Part shown: positions 25,534 through 34,245 of the stretch, in pieces
How the letters are laid out: every line of letters starts with the position of its first letter
Numbering within the stretch: the stretch's first letter is position 1
From: Tectiglobus sp965215755
Lineage (GTDB): Bacteria > Pseudomonadota > Alphaproteobacteria > Rhizobiales > Hyphomicrobiaceae
Reading direction: 5' to 3'
Assembly: GCA_965215755.1 (NCBI GenBank)
Contig: OZ244119.1
Coordinates: forward strand, 4,712,001-4,776,000
DNA length: 64,000 nt
Program-made: the position numbers and the translations under genes
The notes under the pieces: generated by a model
Told to the model about the DNA's origin: nothing
The model's input: the letters and a program-made list of their open reading frames with translations, nothing else
Database searches by the model: none

Positions 25534-26253
25534 ATGGTTGAAGCATCGCAAAATGCGACGTTGAATTCACTGCCGGATAACGCGCCACATGCGCTGGTGG
25601 TCGACGATGATCAACGCATACGTGATCTCCTCAGCCGCTACCTCATGAACAACGGATTTCGGGTAACGCCGGCTGCGGATGCTGCAGCTGCGCGTGCGGC
25701 CATGAAAGGCCTGACGTTTGATGTCATTGTCCTCGACGTCATGATGCCGGGAGAAACCGGTTTGCAATTGGCGCACAGCCTCAAGGCGGACTCAGACATC
25801 CCAATTTGTATGCTGACCGCCCAGTCTGATCCAAGTGCGCGTATTCAAGGTCTCGAAGCCGGTGTTGATGACTATCTTCCCAAGCCGTTCGAGCCGCGCG
25901 AACTGCTCTTGCGACTCCGCAACATTCTGCGTCGTAGTCCGCTCGGACCTGGAAGTGATGCCGGCGAAATCAAGATGGGTGATCTCGTGTTTCATTGCGA
26001 CCGCGGCGAGTTGCGACGGGGTGATGAGACCCTCAAGTTGACCGAGCGGGAACGCGATCTTCTCAAACTGTTTGCGCAACGACCGGGTTCGCCAATCCCA
26101 CGGCATGAACTTTTCAATGATGACGCCACCGGCAGTGAACGGGCCATCGATGTTCAGATCAACCGTCTGCGCCGCAAGATCGAAGCCGACCCCTCGAACC
26201 CGGTCTATTTGCAAACTGTTCGTGGCAAAGGCTACATCCTTTACACGGATTGA
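25534..26253 (+). CDS. OmpR/PhoB-family response regulator
   Basis: A 239-residue DNA-binding response regulator starting at ATG 25534. The receiver domain covers about residues 18-133, with acidic DDD at 24-26, phosphoacceptor D68 (VLDVMMPGETG), T95 and K117 (PKPF). The C-terminal winged-helix (about 145-238) has LTERERDLLKLFAQRPG, ERAIDVQINRLRRKIE and VRGKGYIL. It is encoded between a MarR gene and a histidine kinase gene in the same operon and should be phosphorylated by that kinase. The upstream in-frame extension lies inside marR and is not used. Confidence 0.92.
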   Translation: MVEASQNATLNSLPDNAPHALVVDDDQRIRDLLSRYLMNNGFRVTPAADAAAARAAMKGLTFDVIVLDVMMPGETGLQLAHSLKADSDIPICMLTAQSDPSARIQGLEAGVDDYLPKPFEPRELLLRLRNILRRSPLGPGSDAGEIKMGDLVFHCDRGELRRGDETLKLTERERDLLKLFAQRPGSPIPRHELFNDDATGSERAIDVQINRLRRKIEADPSNPVYLQTVRGKGYILYTD

Positions 26254-26320
26254 ACTTCATCACGGTCGCGGATTGTTCTTCACCGAATAGTGCGCACAAC
26301 TTCAGGCTCCAGGCTCCGCG

Positions 26321-27772
26321 ATGGCTGCAACCGACAATCCCGCCCTGAGGCACCGCCGCAGACTCTGGCGTGGCACGGTTGAGCTTGGCCAACGCGTGCA
26401 TGATGCCTGGAAGAACCGCTACTCCAAGCTCCTAAGATGGGGGCTACGCTCTGCAGCGGAAATACTACCAAAGGGGCTCTACACCCGGACGCTGATCATT
26501 ATCATTGCGCCGATCGTCCTGCTGCAGGGTGTTCTCGCCTTCGTCTTTATGGAACGGCACTGGCAGTCAGTAACGCGCCGGCTTTCCGAAGCCACAGCCC
26601 GAGATATCGCTGCCGTTGTCCAAATCTACAAGAACTACAAACAGGACGATAACTACAGTTCGCTCATCCAGTTGTCGCGCGACACGTTGAATTTGTCTGT
26701 TCAGGTTCTGCCGCCGGGCGACCTGCCGTCTGTGCAGCCGAAGCCATTCTTCTCGCTTTTGGATAAGACGCTGTCGAATGAGATACGGCTGCGCGTTCGC
26801 GATACGCCATTTTGGATTGATACGGTTGGCGATTCTGACCACGTCGAAATCAAGATCAAACTCAAGACTGCGATCCTTAGCTTTCTTGCGCAACGCAGCC
26901 AGACCTATGCATCCAACTCGCATATCTTTCTAATATGGATGGTGGTGGCATCTATCGTTCTGCTGACAGTTGCTATCCTGTTTTTGCGAAATCAGATCCG
27001 GCCAATTCTACGGCTTGCTGATGCTGCCGATGCCTTTGGCAAAGGGCGGCCTTTTCCTGAAGGTTTCCAGCCGCGCGGCGCGCGCGAGGTCCGCCAGGCT
27101 GCCGTTGCCTTCATCGAGATGCGTGATCGCATCACGCAACACGTCGATCAGCGCACAGCAATGCTTGCCGGTGTCAGCCATGATCTACGGACCGTGCTGA
27201 CGCGCTTCAAGCTTGAGCTAGCCATTCTCGGAGATGGGCCGGAAATCCAGGCGTTGGAAAATGACGTGGACGAAATGCAGAAGATGCTCGAAGAGTATCT
27301 GGCGTTCGCGAAAGGCGACGGCGGCGAAGAAGTTGAACCTGTTGGCCTCCGAGAATTGATTGAAGAAGTTTGCGAGCAGCAGCGCGTGCATGGTGTTCCG
27401 ATTGATTTCATTCAAAGCAAGCGCCGCAAGGAGTTGATGGTTCCACTGAAGCGACACGCGTTCAAGCGCGCACTCACCAACCTGATCAGCAACGCATCGC
27501 GGTTTGGAGATAATGTCTTGATTCGCGCTGCGCGCGCCCGCAAGTGGGTGATGATCGAAGTGGAGGATGACGGGCCGGGCATCCCTGATAGCGAGCGCGA
27601 GAACGTGTTTCGCCCGTTTTACCGTCTCGATCATGCGCGCAATCAGGATGCCGGCAACAGCGGACTGGGCCTCGCAATTACCCGAGACATTGCGCGAAGC
27701 CATGGTGGCGATGTTGTGCTTGGAAAAAGCTCAATGGGTGGACTGCGGGCCGTGATGCGCATTCCGCTTTAG
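26321..27772 (+). CDS. EnvZ-like sensor histidine kinase
   Basis: A 483-residue inner-membrane kinase. A basic N-terminus precedes helix 1 (about 56-77), then a periplasmic sensor region of about 125 residues, helix 2 (about 202-223) and HAMP (about 224-276). The dimerisation H-box GVSHDLRTVLTRFKLELAIL has H287. The catalytic domain has N-box LTNLISNASRFG, G1 VEDDGPGIPDSE and G2 SGLGLAI. The residue after HDLRT is Val where most EnvZ-type kinases have Pro. Similar HDLRT(I/V)LTR boxes occur, as I recall, in alphaproteobacterial CenK-like kinases, so CenK is possible. The partner is the response regulator 67 bases upstream. Confidence 0.92.
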   Translation: MAATDNPALRHRRRLWRGTVELGQRVHDAWKNRYSKLLRWGLRSAAEILPKGLYTRTLIIIIAPIVLLQGVLAFVFMERHWQSVTRRLSEATARDIAAVVQIYKNYKQDDNYSSLIQLSRDTLNLSVQVLPPGDLPSVQPKPFFSLLDKTLSNEIRLRVRDTPFWIDTVGDSDHVEIKIKLKTAILSFLAQRSQTYASNSHIFLIWMVVASIVLLTVAILFLRNQIRPILRLADAADAFGKGRPFPEGFQPRGAREVRQAAVAFIEMRDRITQHVDQRTAMLAGVSHDLRTVLTRFKLELAILGDGPEIQALENDVDEMQKMLEEYLAFAKGDGGEEVEPVGLRELIEEVCEQQRVHGVPIDFIQSKRRKELMVPLKRHAFKRALTNLISNASRFGDNVLIRAARARKWVMIEVEDDGPGIPDSERENVFRPFYRLDHARNQDAGNSGLGLAITRDIARSHGGDVVLGKSSMGGLRAVMRIPL

Positions 27773-27816
27773 GCCGATTGCAACTTGCTGTCGGCCTCAG
27801 TGCTCCAATTCAAGCG

Positions 27817-28176
27817 TCAGTGCAGTCGCCCGCCATTCGGGACGTGACGCTCCGGTTGAATGAGAACCACGTCGCCGTTCTCGTCCGGGAAACCAAGGGT
27901 TAGCACCTCTGACATGAATTTTCCGATCTGCCTTGGAGGAAAATTAACGACGGCTGCGACTTGCTGACCGACCAGTCCTTCGGGCGTGTAGTGAACCGTG
28001 AGTTGCGCTGAGGTTTTCTTGACGCCGATGGCATCTCCGAAATCAATCCAGAGTTTAATCGCTGGCTTGCGCGCCTCCGGATAAGGCTCAGCCTGCACAA
28101 CTGTGCCGACACGAATGTCGACGGCTAGGAAATCATCGAATGTGATCTCCGGTGTCTTTTGTGAATTGTCCGACAT
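27817..28176 (-). CDS. csaA: CsaA-type tRNA-binding domain protein
   Basis: A 119-residue single-domain protein with the OB-fold tRNA-binding domain shared with the C-terminus of methionyl-tRNA synthetase (EMAP-II-like). The family pattern ITFDDFLAVDIRVGTVVQAEPYPEARKPAIKLWIDFG, then GVKKTSAQLT and QQVAAVVNFPPRQIGKFMSEVLTLGF, is nearly complete. CsaA has been linked to protein export and chaperone activity in Bacillus and binds tRNA. The gene stands alone, convergent with the histidine kinase gene. Confidence 0.92.
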   Translation of the reverse strand: MSDNSQKTPEITFDDFLAVDIRVGTVVQAEPYPEARKPAIKLWIDFGDAIGVKKTSAQLTVHYTPEGLVGQQVAAVVNFPPRQIGKFMSEVLTLGFPDENGDVVLIQPERHVPNGGRLH

Positions 28177-28253
28177 GTCTGCGCTCCGCGAATGAAAATC
28201 GCGGGGACACTGGCTAAGAATCTCACGAATGGCAAGCCGCAGTCCGTGAGATG

Positions 28254-28967
28254 CTACCCGGCAGACGGTTGTGCTCCTGTATCCATTGATGCAGCGGTTG
28301 TTGTATCGGTCTCGCCAAGATCAGCATCAGCAGCCGCTGCCGACGACTTCCTGTTTTTGGGTTTGAAGCGCTTGAAGACAGATGTCAGGCGGCCTAGCGA
28401 GCGGCAGCTGTCATCGATAGCTTGAATGGAGCGCTCGCCGCGACGCAGGCGGCGATCCAATGCGGCCATTGTTTTCGCCATCCCTGGATCTTCATCATCT
28501 AACCAAATGCGGGCGACCTGCAGGTAGACCGACGCAAGCCCGACTGTTTTCAAACCACCCATGGGTCCGTAAGAGGAAATCCCGGACGCTTCCAGCATCC
28601 AGCTTTGCGATGATAATAGACGCTGGGCCAAACGCGGATCGGGTGATGGCGTCTTCAAAATGGACTTGATGCCGGCTTTGTAAGGTTGCATCACGTCGAA
28701 ACGGTTCATGACCGTTTCGAAAAGGTTGTCGCGGGGAGACTGAACTGGATCGATCTCGCCGGCCTTCGCAAGAACTTCTTTGTCGACGGCGCTCGTGAAC
28801 AGGCCGAAGATATGGGCCTTGGAGGACACTTCTTTTTTGATGTCGGCCATTGTGAGATTGGCTGACTGCGCAATCTCCCGCAGCGTGACTTCGGACCATG
28901 GCCGCTCCGCAGCAAGCTTCATGGTTGCATCGATAATCTTGCCTTTGTTGGTCGTAAGATCGAGCAT
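28254..28967 (-). CDS. TetR-family transcriptional regulator
   Basis: About 237 residues from the ATG at 28967 (MLDLTTNKGKIIDATMKLAAERPW), which has AAAGGTG upstream. The N-terminal helix-turn-helix is SEVTLREIAQSANLTMADIKKEVSSKAHIFGLF, where the usual YxHF after the recognition helix is replaced by KKEVSSKAHIF. The C-terminal ligand domain is all-helical and ends in a Lys/Arg then Ala/Asp-rich tail (KRFKPKNRKSSAAAADAD). Ligand and targets are unknown; no obvious divergent target gene adjoins it. Confidence 0.8.
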   Translation of the reverse strand: MLDLTTNKGKIIDATMKLAAERPWSEVTLREIAQSANLTMADIKKEVSSKAHIFGLFTSAVDKEVLAKAGEIDPVQSPRDNLFETVMNRFDVMQPYKAGIKSILKTPSPDPRLAQRLLSSQSWMLEASGISSYGPMGGLKTVGLASVYLQVARIWLDDEDPGMAKTMAALDRRLRRGERSIQAIDDSCRSLGRLTSVFKRFKPKNRKSSAAAADADLGETDTTTAASMDTGAQPSAG

Positions 28968-29067
28968 GGTTAACACCTTTCGATTACGTAGCCGGGCCGA
29001 TTGTGTATCCGGACGCACTCTCTGATCCCAATATGGCTATCATACGGGCCGAGCGCCAGTCCGGATG

Positions 29068-29757
29068 TCAGGCGATGCTTGGCTTCCGGAAGAGTGCAAT
29101 GTTTTGAGCTGGAATCTCGCAGCTGCAACCGAGATCGTGCGCAAGCGTCTCCAGCGTTTTCTCACGATAAAACACCACGTGGGTTGGGTCCTTTCGATAA
29201 TGCCAGTTGGCGAAGCGTGCGTCCTCTGTCTGAAACATGGTCATGACGCCCAACCAGCCGCCTGGGCGGAGCAAATCGTAGAGCCGTCTGAATTCGGCAT
29301 ATGGATTGTGGAAGTGCTCGACGACTTCCGTGCACGTAATGAAATCATAGTTGGTCGTGAGAGGTGCTGGTTCAGGCGCGAAGAAGGGATCGAAGACAGC
29401 CATCGCATGGCCGGCTTCGCGCATCATCTGCGCCAGGGCCGGTCCCGGCCCACAGCCATAGTCGAGCCCACTCAAACTTGCTTCCAAGCGTTGCAACAAC
29501 GGCGTCGCCAACCGGCTCAAGAATGCTCTGTAACGCAAGTCATTCGGATCGTTTTCATGCGTTTCGTAATGGGCACGCTCTTCGTCGCTCTGAGGCAACT
29601 GGGCGGGGTCCAGGAACGTGGCCTCACACCTCTTGCAGCGGTAGTAGGTTCGCTCATCGACTTCGATCAGTTGTTTAACCGAGCCCGTGTGGCAGACGAC
29701 ACACCTGGGAGTTTCAACGTCAGTGGCTGACGCCTTCCAGTTCTGCTCGGCATGCAT
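29068..29757 (-). CDS. class I SAM-dependent methyltransferase with N-terminal zinc-binding motif
   Basis: A 229-residue protein starting at the ATG in a TGATG overlap with the aldolase stop codon. An N-terminal Cys cluster (RCVVCHTG ... YYRCKRCEATF) is a likely zinc knuckle. It is followed by the SAM-binding motif I GLDYGCGPGPALAQMM, an acidic strand-2 end (AVFDPFF), motif FITCTEVVEHFHNP and post-motif LLRPGGWLGVMT. This is the Methyltransf_23 layout with a CxxC lead, often seen in methyltransferases of unknown target. Translational coupling to the class II aldolase gene suggests one pathway. Confidence 0.85.
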   Translation of the reverse strand: MHAEQNWKASATDVETPRCVVCHTGSVKQLIEVDERTYYRCKRCEATFLDPAQLPQSDEERAHYETHENDPNDLRYRAFLSRLATPLLQRLEASLSGLDYGCGPGPALAQMMREAGHAMAVFDPFFAPEPAPLTTNYDFITCTEVVEHFHNPYAEFRRLYDLLRPGGWLGVMTMFQTEDARFANWHYRKDPTHVVFYREKTLETLAHDLGCSCEIPAQNIALFRKPSIA

Positions 29758-30476
29758 CACGCATCCTGTGCTTTCTGTCCGTAGTTTTGAAAGCGAACCA
29801 GCACATCCTGCATTTGGGCTTCATTCAACAACTTGGGTTTGCCGAGCGATAGCACGTGAACGTATTGCGCAGCCAAGTTCTCAACTTCTCTTGCCAGTTC
29901 AAGTGCTGAGGAGAGCGAATTGCCGATCGCGATCTGTCCATGATTGGCCATCAGACAAGCATCATGGTGGCGAAGGCCGTCACATACATAACCTGCCAAT
30001 TCCTCTGTCCCGAAAGATGCATAAGGGATGCATGGGATTTCAGTCCCACCGGCTGCTGCCACCATGTAGTGAAACGCCGGGATGGGCTTGTGCTGGCAAG
30101 CCAGGACTGTCGCGTTCAGAGAATGTGTATGGACGACAGCTTCGCGATCCGGGCGCTCCTTGTAGGCCGCTAAATGAAACCGCCACTCACTCGAAGGTTT
30201 TCGCGATTTCGCAGCAACGGTGCCATCACCATCAACAAACACTATGTCCTTCGGTGTCAGGCTGTCATAGGCCATCCCGGACGGTGTAATCAGCATGCCA
30301 CCCTTCCAACGAACAGACACATTGCCGGAGCGCCCAGGAGAGAGGCCAGACGCACTCATCGCCAGTGCTGTTGTGATCACATCGCGCCGCGCCGCATTCT
30401 CCTGCGCGCGAGCTGACGGCTTCTTCGTCTTCGCTTTGCGCGTGGCACTTACTCCGGTTGACCTTGCATCGGCCAT
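29757..30476 (-). CDS. class II aldolase/adducin family protein
   Basis: A 239-residue protein with the class II (zinc-dependent) aldolase fold. SGLSPGRSGNVSVRW and LITPSGMAYDSL form the phosphate-binding region, and the metal His ligands are in VVHTHSLNATVLA (HxH) and the later ANHGQIAIG. An N-terminal Lys-rich tail of about 28 residues precedes the domain. Family members include fuculose-phosphate aldolase, ribulose-phosphate epimerase and MtnB (5-methylthioribulose-1-phosphate dehydratase). Methionine-salvage genes lie within 8 kb, but it is not adjacent to them, so no specific name is given. Confidence 0.85.
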   Translation of the reverse strand: MADARSTGVSATRKAKTKKPSARAQENAARRDVITTALAMSASGLSPGRSGNVSVRWKGGMLITPSGMAYDSLTPKDIVFVDGDGTVAAKSRKPSSEWRFHLAAYKERPDREAVVHTHSLNATVLACQHKPIPAFHYMVAAAGGTEIPCIPYASFGTEELAGYVCDGLRHHDACLMANHGQIAIGNSLSSALELAREVENLAAQYVHVLSLGKPKLLNEAQMQDVLVRFQNYGQKAQDA

Positions 30477-30549
30477 GTGTCGTCCCTTACATGCAATGAC
30501 ATCTTGTGCGAGCCCCTAACATAAGAACCAGGAACGAGCGAGCGCCAAC

Positions 30550-31629
30550 GTGAAATTGCCAATTCCGTTAACCGTCCTGACCGGCTTTCTCGGCTCAGGA
30601 AAGACAACACTTCTTAAGGCATTGCTCAACAAGCCTGACATGGCTGGTACAGCCGTCATCGTCAACGAGTTTGGCGATGTTGGGCTGGATGACGCGCTGA
30701 TCGAAGCCTCAAACGAAGAGACTGTCCTCCTGCCTTCAGGCTGTGTCTGCTGTGCGGTTCGCGGAGATCTCGTCGAAGCTTTGAACCGCCTTTATGAACA
30801 GATGCGCACGGACCAGATTCCCGAATTGACCCGGGTTATCCTGGAGACATCAGGACTGGCGGATCCTGCACCAATAGCCCACACGCTGATGACAGAAGAT
30901 GAGTTGTTCCGGCTCTATCAGCTGGATGGGATTGTCACCACGGTAGATGCCGAATTGGCTATCGAACAGCTCAAACAGTATTTCGAGACAGCTAAGCAAA
31001 TTGCTGTTTCTGATCGGATCATCCTCACCAAAACTGACCGCGCAAGTGATGCTCAGATTGAAGCAGTTCGCACCAAGATCCGTGATCTTAATCCGGCTGC
31101 AGAGATGGTCAGTGTCATATCCGGCCAAACGGAGACCGATTTGCTCATCGGCGTTTCGGCTTTCGAACCGGTCGCCACCAAGCAACACGCAGAAGACTGG
31201 CTGAGCAGCGATCAATATCATAAAGGCCATGATTGTGCCGGACATGACTGCACCCATCACGACCATCATCATGAGCACGAACATACACAGGGCATTCGCG
31301 CGTTCTCGCTCACCTTCGATGAGCCTCTTGATGGCCAGAAGTTGTCATTTGCCCTTGAGCTGCTGCGTATGACGCACGGCGATAAATTGCTCAGGGTCAA
31401 AGGTATCCTCAACGTTGCCAATGAGCCGCTGCCGTTTGTCGTTCATGGCGTGCAGCATGTATTCTATCCACCGACCACGATGGACGCCTGGCCAAGCGAT
31501 GATCGCCGCTCGCGATTTGTCTTCATCACCAAGGATTTAACCGAAGCGCAGATTCAAGAAGTATTGCGACCACTTTTCTCTGAACGGAGCACTCCCGCTG
31601 CCGATGCGTTCTACACTGCGGATGCCTGA
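30550..31629 (+). CDS. CobW/COG0523-family GTP-dependent metallochaperone
   Basis: A 359-residue G3E GTPase starting at GTG 30550. Walker A is GFLGSGKTT (12-20). The metal-binding CxCC motif is SGCVCC (63-68), Walker B-like ILETSGLADP follows, and LTKTD is the base-specificity motif. A His/Asp/Cys-rich loop (GHDCAGHDCTHHDHHHEHEH, about residues 227-247) precedes the C-terminal CobW_C domain, typical of proteins that deliver zinc or cobalt. No Zur box or target enzyme gene was identified beside it, so the metal is unsettled. It is divergent from the aldolase gene. Confidence 0.9.
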   Translation: MKLPIPLTVLTGFLGSGKTTLLKALLNKPDMAGTAVIVNEFGDVGLDDALIEASNEETVLLPSGCVCCAVRGDLVEALNRLYEQMRTDQIPELTRVILETSGLADPAPIAHTLMTEDELFRLYQLDGIVTTVDAELAIEQLKQYFETAKQIAVSDRIILTKTDRASDAQIEAVRTKIRDLNPAAEMVSVISGQTETDLLIGVSAFEPVATKQHAEDWLSSDQYHKGHDCAGHDCTHHDHHHEHEHTQGIRAFSLTFDEPLDGQKLSFALELLRMTHGDKLLRVKGILNVANEPLPFVVHGVQHVFYPPTTMDAWPSDDRRSRFVFITKDLTEAQIQEVLRPLFSERSTPAADAFYTADA

Positions 31630-31831
31630 TTGAAGCCCATTCTGACCACATTCTCGACGCTGTTGCCTGTGATAGTTTTACCAGTCGAGTCGTCAGTCCA
31701 CAGGAAGTGGCGGTCCTAGTGAACTGATGCCGTTGCGTGAATCAGGGTTATGCACAATCCTGGTCAGAGTACTTGAGTATAACGTGGCTCCGCGCGACAC
31801 TTCTCCGGGTAAGAGATAGAGGGCAGAGACG

Positions 31832-32014
31832 ATGAATTCGCAAGTTGCAGACGACTTTCACGCCGCTTTGCTGGCTATGCAGCAGACTGACGTCAAGGAA
31901 CTGGCTGAAGCCGAACGGGAGCTGGCGACAGCGCGTTTGGTTGAAGAAGCTTTTGGTTTCCTGGATGCCTGCGCTGAAGCTGATTACCAGGACTTCGACC
32001 TCCTGGCGGCCTGA
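31832..32014 (+). CDS. small acidic hypothetical protein
   Basis: A 60-residue protein, strongly acidic and predicted helical (DVKELAEAERELATARLVEEAFGFLDACAEADYQDFDLLAA). The ribosome-binding site AGAGGGCAGAG lies upstream of the ATG, and a factor-independent terminator follows 60 bases after the stop, which supports an independent short transcript. No family is recognised; its size and charge would suit a small regulatory or adaptor protein, which is only a guess. Confidence 0.6.
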   Translation: MNSQVADDFHAALLAMQQTDVKELAEAERELATARLVEEAFGFLDACAEADYQDFDLLAA

Positions 32015-32074
32015 CCGATCACGGCCAGCCGCGCCCGATGCGCGGCTGCATTCAGCAGATTAGACACGCGATTT

Positions 32075-32102
32075 GGCGGGCTTTGGCCCGCCGTTTTATT
32101 TT
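32075..32102 (+). terminator. rho-independent terminator
   Basis: GGCGGGC (32075-32081) and GCCCGCC (32086-32092) form a 7-bp GC stem with a TTTG loop, followed by GTTTTATTTT. It ends the transcript of the small acidic protein and overlaps the last codon of convergent mtnA. A second hairpin, CAGCCGCGC with GCGCGGCTG, lies just upstream near 32022-32048. Confidence 0.85.
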
Positions 32103-33187
32103 CGCTCGGGATAGAGCCGAAGCAAACCGTCCCGGCTCGCATCTGTTACTCCGCGCTCCGTTATCAGGCCCGTGACAAGTCGTGCTGGTGTGACATCAAA
32201 CGCCGGATTGCCGGCTGGTGAGTTCGGAGCCGCGATGTCGACTTCAACGACTGTCCCGTCCGGTAAGCGACCCGGCATTTTTAGCACTTCATCCTGGCTC
32301 CGCTCTTCAATAGGGATCTGCATGCCATCTTCCATTGTCCAATCAATGGTGGAATGCGGAAGCGTGACATAAAAGGGTACGTTGTTATCCCTGGCAGCCA
32401 GCGCCTTGAGGTATGTGCCAATCTTATTGCACACGTCACCCGTTGCTGTTGTCCGATCAGTGCCGACAATGCATAGGTCAATCTGGCCATGCTGCATTAG
32501 GTGACCACCGGCGTTGTCGACGATAATCTTGTGCGAAACCCCATGGCTGCCCAGCTCGTAAGCCGTCAACGACGCTCCCTGATTGCGCGGGCGGGTCTCA
32601 TCAACCCAGACGTGGACAGGAATCCCCGCATCATGTGCCTGGTACACCGGTGATGTCGCTGTGCCCCAATCGACAGTTGCCAACCAGCCCGCATTGCAGT
32701 GGGTCAGTACATTCACCGCTTCGCCCGGCTGCTTTTTCGCGGCGATGGCCTTGATGACTTCGAGGCCATGAACGCCGATCATACGGCAAGTCTCAACGTC
32801 TTCATCGCAAATTTCTGCCGCGCGCTTGTAGGCGAGCTCGACCCGGGCCTCGGCGGCAATGCTCTGCAGTGCAGTTCGCATTTCCTCCAATGCCCAGCGC
32901 AGATTAATCGCCGTTGGACGTTGTTCAGCGAGGTACTCAATCGCCTGCGCCAATGCCTCATCGGAACTATCTTCGCGCATCCTGAGACAAAGCCCATACG
33001 CTGCCGTTGCGCCGATCAAAGGCGCGCCGCGGACCTGCATTGTCTTGATAGCGCGGGCAGCCTCATCGACGGTCTTGAGATGATCAATTTCGAATTTATG
33101 CGGCAGCTTGGTTTGATCAATGATGCTGATGGACCAGCCATCGTCGTTGACCCAGATCGTCCGAAAGTGTGTGCCTGCGATTTTCAT
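32096..33187 (-). CDS. mtnA: S-methyl-5-thioribose-1-phosphate isomerase
   Basis: A 363-residue isomerase of the methionine salvage pathway, converting 5-methylthioribose-1-phosphate to 5-methylthioribulose-1-phosphate. Clear family motifs are QVRGAPLIGATAAYG, the catalytic-Cys segment LTHCNAGWLATVDWGTATSP, and the Asp motif GTDRTTATGDVCNKIGTY. I chose ATG 33187 (MKIAGTHFRTIWV); the frame stays open upstream but overlaps the zinc-ribbon gene, whose stop is 4 bases away. mtnP and apt lie within 5 kb, completing the early salvage of methylthioadenosine; mtnB/C/D-type genes are not visible. Confidence 0.95.
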   Translation of the reverse strand: MKIAGTHFRTIWVNDDGWSISIIDQTKLPHKFEIDHLKTVDEAARAIKTMQVRGAPLIGATAAYGLCLRMREDSSDEALAQAIEYLAEQRPTAINLRWALEEMRTALQSIAAEARVELAYKRAAEICDEDVETCRMIGVHGLEVIKAIAAKKQPGEAVNVLTHCNAGWLATVDWGTATSPVYQAHDAGIPVHVWVDETRPRNQGASLTAYELGSHGVSHKIIVDNAGGHLMQHGQIDLCIVGTDRTTATGDVCNKIGTYLKALAARDNNVPFYVTLPHSTIDWTMEDGMQIPIEERSQDEVLKMPGRLPDGTVVEVDIAAPNSPAGNPAFDVTPARLVTGLITERGVTDASRDGLLRLYPERK

Positions 33188-33191
33188 TTGT

Positions 33192-33452
33192 TCAATCCAA
33201 ACTAGCCATGGGTTGGCGCATCGGGAGATGCAGCGTTTCGTCGAGTCCACATTCTGAGCAGCATACGTAGTACCATTCAGCATGCGGGCGCACCGATTGA
33301 TCCTCGATTCGAAGAGTTGGTGTTAGGCAGTTAGGGCAAGATGGAACCGTTTCTCGCCCATTATTCTGCCAATTGCGGACCAACTGCAGGATCACGGAAG
33401 ACTGCTGCAATACTGTTCCCTCCAACCTAGTCTGGCATAGCGCGTTCGGCAT
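33192..33452 (-). CDS. small zinc-ribbon-like protein upstream of mtnA
   Basis: An 86-residue open frame ending 4 bases before the mtnA start. Its C-terminal half contains two Cys pairs (SCPNCLTPTLR and VCCSECG) spaced like a zinc ribbon, with an aromatic patch between them (HAEWYYV). The N-terminal half is less convincing, so the true start may be internal. The close coupling suggests an operon with mtnA. No family name can be given. Confidence 0.55.
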   Translation of the reverse strand: MPNALCQTRLEGTVLQQSSVILQLVRNWQNNGRETVPSCPNCLTPTLRIEDQSVRPHAEWYYVCCSECGLDETLHLPMRQPMASLD

Positions 33453-33528
33453 TTTACTGCTTGTGCAGCCTCATTTGCCAGACACCGAAGTCATAAGCGC
33501 ACGGACACCAACTGTCTGAATCGCATCA

Positions 33529-34059
33529 CTAATGGCCATCGAAAGCCATCAGGCAGTGGCATGTCACGCCCATTGCCTCAAGCTTGGCGCGACCACCGAT
33601 CTCCGGCAGATCGATAACAAAAGCAGCGCCGATAATCGTACCTTCAAGCTTTTGCACCAATTTGATGGCAGCCTCTGCAGTTCCCCCGGTCGCAATCAGG
33701 TCGTCGACGATCAGGATGCGCTGACCGTGCGAAATCGCATCTTTGTGAACCTCTATGGTGTCAGTTCCATACTCAAGCTCATACTCCTGACCAACTGTTT
33801 CATGTGGCAGCTTGCCCTTCTTGCGAACAGGTATGAAACCGCAGCCGAGCCGGTCGGCGACAGCACCGCCAAGAATGAACCCTCGGGCCTCAATTCCTGC
33901 AACTGCATCAATGGGTTCTGTCCGATACGGCTCTGCCAGCTTGGCAATCGTGGCCTTAAACCCCTGAGCATCGGCAAACAAGGTTGTGACATCACGGAAC
34001 ATGATGCCGGGCTTTGGGTAGTCCGGGATAGTCCTGATCAGGCTTTTCAAGTTGTCCAC
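33529..34059 (-). CDS. apt: adenine phosphoribosyltransferase
   Basis: A 176-residue purine-salvage enzyme making AMP from adenine and PRPP. The PRPP motif is ILIVDDLIATGGTAEAAI. The N-terminal LIRTIPDYPKPGIMFRDVTTLF and GIEARGFILGGAVADRLG are diagnostic. The GTG at 34059 (MDNLKSLIR) has GAGGAAG 6 bases upstream and is preferred to a longer frame from 34104. Adenine released by MtnP from methylthioadenosine is its natural substrate, so clustering with mtnA and mtnP is sensible. Confidence 0.95.
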   Translation of the reverse strand: MDNLKSLIRTIPDYPKPGIMFRDVTTLFADAQGFKATIAKLAEPYRTEPIDAVAGIEARGFILGGAVADRLGCGFIPVRKKGKLPHETVGQEYELEYGTDTIEVHKDAISHGQRILIVDDLIATGGTAEAAIKLVQKLEGTIIGAAFVIDLPEIGGRAKLEAMGVTCHCLMAFDGH

Positions 34060-34245
34060 TGGTTCTTCCTCGCAGATGGTCAAATTCAGGGCGTAAAATA
34101 GCAATAATTCTGTTCAGACTGTAGACAAGGGGGAAAGGTATCGCACGCCGCTCGTGTTCCAGTGGTGGAGTTTGCGCAGCATACGGCTGCAAATGGGGTG
34201 CGAACTTCTCGGGTGGGACAGCGAACTCGTATTGGGAGCACAAGA

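Noticed and set aside
33532..34101. 189-codon plus-strand frame opposite apt
   Set aside because: Fully antisense to a gene with unmistakable apt motifs; no plausible domain.
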